This document shows, piece after piece, positions 6,301 to 7,045 of a stretch of 7,045 nucleotides of DNA. The DNA comes from Ruminococcaceae bacterium UBA866. GTDB taxonomy: Bacteria; Bacillota; Clostridia; Oscillospirales; Ruminococcaceae. The stretch is taken from NCBI GenBank assembly GCA_002295325.1, contig DBGA01000039.1, positions 9,218 to 16,262 on the forward strand. Direction: 5' to 3'. Within the stretch, counting starts at the first letter, position 1, and each line of letters begins with the position of its first letter. A program made the position numbers and the translations under genes. The notes below the pieces were generated by a model. That model was not told the DNA's origin. It saw only the letters and a list, made by a program, of their open reading frames with translations, and did no database searches.

Positions 6301-7045
6301 TGCATTGTAGCTGTGTTTTTCTCTACGATTGTGGTGCCATGAGAGTTTTCAGTCGTGAGCCGTGAATCGTTCACAGTGGTTTTGAATGTGATTACCTGCT
6401 GTGTTGTGATAACTGCAGGTAAGTTATAGGTTAGCGTACCCCCACTATATGTATAATCGCTCACGGGTGCCAGCTGACCGTTAAGGGTAACAGAGCCCGG
6501 CACAAACTCCAGCCCGTCCGATATGGCATCTACCACTTGCGCGTCTCTGACAACAACATTTTCTGGGTTTGCTGTCAGTGTCCAAGTAATTTCATTGGTT
6601 TGAGCATTATATGCACCTGTCTTTGCAATGGAAGTTGGCAACGGCGCAGGCTGTTCAAAATCTATCGAAATCTCAAAGGGATTGGTCGTGCCTCCGACTT
6701 CAAATTTAATGGTGGTTGGATCATCAAGCCCAATTTTGCTCTCATCAAAATATAAATCAAACCAAAAAGAGCCGGTAACATTAGAATGTGTCTCAGCGAA
6801 CTCCGTAAAGGTAACGACTACATCACCGTTGGTGGAAATTATGCCTGTACCAATCAAATCACCGTTACTGACACGCAATCCAAATTCACCAGGCGCATCT
6901 ATTTTGATTTGCTTGGGAATGGTTAATGTTAAGGTATCTCCTTTCATAACATCCCCGGTATTTGAAATAGCGTAATTGTAAGTAAGCCGTAGTTCTGAAT
7001 CCTTTTGAATATTATTACCAAGGGCATTCCCCTCTCGGTCTGTCA
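3303..7045 (-). CDS. Large cell-wall-anchored adhesin with collagen-binding-type and SpaA/CnaB-type repeats, IPQTG anchor; N-terminus outside window
   Basis: The frame is open to the right edge, giving 1246 visible residues, so the ATG at 6947 is an internal methionine and not the start. The 32 residues before it read as continuous domain sequence (LRLTYNYAISNTGDV). Counting from that Met, the order is as follows. First comes an adhesin Ig-like domain of the Sdr/Cna type, to about 105. Next are five collagen-binding-type repeats (107-234, 235-357, 358-492, 493-626, 627-759), each opening with a KTG-like motif and an ITW strand. A Gly/Ser linker spans 762-771. Four SpaA/CnaB-type repeats follow (773-867, 868-960, 961-1064, 1065-1152), each with LxGAxF- and ETxAPxGY-like motifs. 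A polar Ser/Asp spacer, the sorting signal IPQTG (1176-1180), a hydrophobic segment (1184-1203) and the tail GKKINKK complete it. The family is exported and covalently attached to peptidoglycan, with the repeats forming a rigid stalk that presents the N-terminal binding region. The ligand is unknown; collagen binding should not be assumed. Its adjacent sortase is a pseudogene. Confidence 0.93.
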   Translation of the reverse strand, partial: TDREGNALGNNIQKDSELRLTYNYAISNTGDVMKGDTLTLTIPKQIKIDAPGEFGLRVSNGDLIGTGIISTNGDVVVTFTEFAETHSNVTGSFWFDLYFDESKIGLDDPTTIKFEVGGTTNPFEISIDFEQPAPLPTSIAKTGAYNAQTNEITWTLTANPENVVVRDAQVVDAISDGLEFVPGSVTLNGQLAPVSDYTYSGGTLTYNLPAVITTQQVITFKTTVNDSRLTTENSHGTTIVEKNTATMHHDGTFVISNEASVNVPINFISKTGNYNSTTKQIEWTIEVNQNGVSVSNAIVTDALPTGLTLDTTNITIDGVASSAFTYTHPNIAFNLGAISEKHTIKFYTNVEQEAFTSNTPKKYTNTARLTGDGVPGNATSGEEVEASTNIIRKQGVSYNKANGEITWRATVNENKISIQNPVITDFIKIGQEYVAGSATIDKGADVSKFAYTPAVDGDTTKTGTLTYIFGTTISDSYIIEFKTKVTDPTVFAGNANTTYKNEASITGDNITESKSVGSQNVVSEVVKKTGAGYDYTTRIISWKVVVNGNQMLLNNAVFTDNIPKGMKYIEGTAAIDNGADPTGFFYSPTSDESKSGTLTYTFPATINQTYTITFQTQVTDLSIFQTNGDKAIQNTSTLRHNIVPGGVVSTGTQNIRNTVISKTGAYTSGKKYIDWTININANSISLSDAAITDKLQEGLALDTASVKLFHQSIDSSGNLIVGGEIPLTAANVQYDLAERMFTFHLPSPDSGSYRLTFRTNVTDKTKSPFLNQAKFNGTGSLQQGDSQPIVVSWAGSGSTGAGEVGSIKVFKVDAENKTTKLQGAKFELIDKYGNVVDQATTGTDGFVLFDMLRFDVPYTVKEINAPTGYVISSTGHTFTIKGVDTTHDISYEYANERIYGGIRFSKLGAGGSPLAGAEFSLYDQGGNIVATAISIQSGEVLFEHIPYGDYSIRETNPPQGYFITNVVLTASIRENNVIVTAAPASVSNQVMQGNIQVKKTQENRVTPLKNAEFTLYLKNDTNFSTPIASAVTGEDGIALFHGISYGEYIVKETVAPAGFVLSNTLLTVNVSEDGKTYDLGVFTNKQKQWVNTPQIRGDIEILKINTEKEPLQGAKFALYDEGGNLVAEAASNIDGRVKFTDILYGNYTIMETQAPDMYVKSNQVIKADILSDGAVLQYTVINEKSDGNSDGDDKSSVTSTVPKSKENIPQTGDTTLAMVWLFAISCLSNIALLLLGKKINKKQENN
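3306..3428 (-). other. C-terminal cell-wall sorting signal (IPQTG, membrane segment, basic tail)
   Basis: The encoded end reads ENIPQTGDTT, then about 20 hydrophobic residues (LAMVWLFAISCLSNIALLLL) and GKKINKKQENN. This is the tripartite sortase signal with Ile in place of the first Leu of LPXTG. IPQTG is encoded at 3422-3408. Sortase should cut between Thr and Gly and link the protein to the cell wall. Confidence 0.9.
3492..3755 (-). repeat. Adhesin SpaA/CnaB-type repeat 4
   Basis: Residues 1065-1152. GDIEILKIN opens it, then LQGAKFALYDEGGN, VKFTDILYGNY, IMETQAPDMY and YTVINEK. The expected triad is Lys1071, Glu1119 and Asn1150. It leads into the polar Ser/Asp spacer and the sorting signal. 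Confidence 0.8.
3756..4067 (-). repeat. Adhesin SpaA/CnaB-type repeat 3
   Basis: Residues 961-1064. GNIQVKKTQ opens it, then LKNAEFTLYLKN, IALFHGISYGEY, VKETVAPAGF and VFTNK. The expected triad is Lys967, Glu1020 and Asn1052. It is slightly longer than the others, with an insertion around KNDTNFSTP and a longer exit linker. Confidence 0.8.
4068..4346 (-). repeat. Adhesin SpaA/CnaB-type repeat 2
   Basis: Residues 868-960. GGIRFSKLG opens it, then LAGAEFSLYDQGGN, VLFEHIPYGDY, IRETNPPQGY and VSNQV. The expected triad is Lys874, Glu922 and Asn956. Confidence 0.8.
4347..4631 (-). repeat. Adhesin SpaA/CnaB-type repeat 1
   Basis: Residues 773-867. SIKVFKVD opens it, then LQGAKFELID, GFVLFDML, YTVKEINAPTGY and YANERI. 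The expected isopeptide triad is Lys779, catalytic Glu830 and Asn863, matching the known Lys-Glu-Asn/Asp arrangement of CnaB domains. Confidence 0.8.
4671..5069 (-). repeat. Adhesin collagen-binding-type repeat 5
   Basis: Residues 627-759. It opens VISKTGAYTS with IDWTINI, then AITDKLQEGL and FLNQAKFNG. The Lys-Asp-Asn set is Lys630, Asp661 and Asn739. It is followed by the flexible linker SWAGSGSTGAG that marks the switch to SpaA-type repeats. Confidence 0.75.
5070..5471 (-). repeat. Adhesin collagen-binding-type repeat 4
   Basis: Residues 493-626. It opens VVKKTGAGYD with ISWKVVVN, then VFTDNIPKGM, YIEGTAAIDNGAD, SGTLTYTF and IQNTSTL. The Lys-Asp-Asn set is Lys496, Asp528 and Asn602. It is the closest relative of repeat 3 in the protein, suggesting a more recent duplication. 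Confidence 0.75.
5472..5876 (-). repeat. Adhesin collagen-binding-type repeat 3
   Basis: Residues 358-492. It opens IIRKQGVSYN with ITWRATVN, then VITDFIKIG, YVAGSATIDKGAD and YKNEASITG. The Lys-Asp-Asn set is Lys361, Asp393 and Asn469. It is visibly closer to repeat 4 than to the others (GSATIDKGAD against GTAAIDNGAD; both have SGTLTY- or TGTLTY-type strands). Confidence 0.75.
5877..6245 (-). repeat. Adhesin collagen-binding-type repeat 2
   Basis: Residues 235-357. It opens FISKTGNYN with IEWTIEVN, then IVTDALPTGL and YTNTARLTG. The corresponding Lys-Asp-Asn set is Lys238, Asp269 and Asn333. The distance from the previous repeat's Lys is 129 residues. Confidence 0.75.
6246..6629 (-). repeat. 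Adhesin collagen-binding-type repeat 1
   Basis: Residues 107-234 counted from the internal Met at 6947. It opens IAKTGAYN with an ITWTLT strand, and has VVDAISDG and NTATM near the end. The putative isopeptide set is Lys109, Asp140 (catalytic) and Asn211, by comparison with CnaA-type domains; bond formation is inferred. Confidence 0.75.

Noticed and set aside
3492..6629. Repeats as a possible CRISPR array or tandem DNA satellite
   Set aside because: Periodicity is about 90-135 codons at protein level, with strong divergence at DNA level and no constant short repeats with spacers. These are protein domain repeats.
6945..6947. ATG at 6947 as the start of the adhesin
   Set aside because: The same frame stays open to the window edge, and the 32 codons before this ATG read as the same adhesin Ig-like domain. 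There is no RBS or signal peptide here, so this Met is internal.
6628..6975. Plus-strand frame of 115 codons near the right end
   Set aside because: It is antisense to the N-terminal adhesin domain. Its length follows from the low stop frequency opposite this codon usage.

Overview
The window looks like chromosomal or genomic-island DNA from a low-GC Gram-positive anaerobe, most likely a clostridial member of the Bacillota. The grounds are AT-rich composition, strong AGGAGG-type ribosome binding sites, a sortase-anchored surface protein with an IPQTG signal, and clostridial-type family members throughout. Species cannot be told from what is visible. Three genes look functional and all lie on the minus strand; two of them run off the window ends.

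Layout: (1) The first 802 bases hold the N-terminal three quarters of phnW, 2-aminoethylphosphonate:pyruvate transaminase. (2) Bases 818-1263 hold wreckage. One piece is an unidentified gene broken into three frames that ends 15 bases before phnW. The other is an ABC-transporter ATPase whose N-terminus is joined directly to its C-terminus, with the catalytic core deleted. (3) Bases 1264-1501 are AT-rich with no recognised gene. (4) Bases 1502-1755, on the plus strand, hold the C-terminal tail of a large serine recombinase, with a stop and a frameshift. (5) A nested inverted repeat at 1799-1883 looks like a bidirectional terminator between converging units. (6) Bases 1965-2855 encode a GGDEF diguanylate cyclase with a cysteine-rich sensor-like N-terminus, a TTG start, an excellent RBS and a plausible sigma-A promoter. 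(7) Bases 2995-3254 hold the decayed C-terminal half of a class B-type sortase. (8) A perfect 14-bp hairpin follows at 3261-3295. (9) From 3303 to the right edge runs a very large cell-wall-anchored adhesin. It has an N-terminal adhesin Ig-like domain (incomplete here), five collagen-binding-type repeats, four SpaA/CnaB-type repeats, and an IPQTG sorting signal with membrane anchor and basic tail.

The main picture is a surface-adhesin locus whose adjacent sortase has decayed, so anchoring would have to be done by a sortase encoded elsewhere. Beside it sits a c-di-GMP synthase gene that could (inference only) belong to the same attachment/biofilm programme. Between this locus and the phosphonate gene is a zone of gene decay containing a recombinase remnant, suggesting past insertion and loss of mobile DNA. 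I see no CRISPR array, tRNA, rRNA or complete insertion sequence. I found no convincing wholly new system; the most interesting points are the sortase relic next to its presumed substrate, the internally deleted ABC ATPase, and the isopeptide-rich adhesin architecture.
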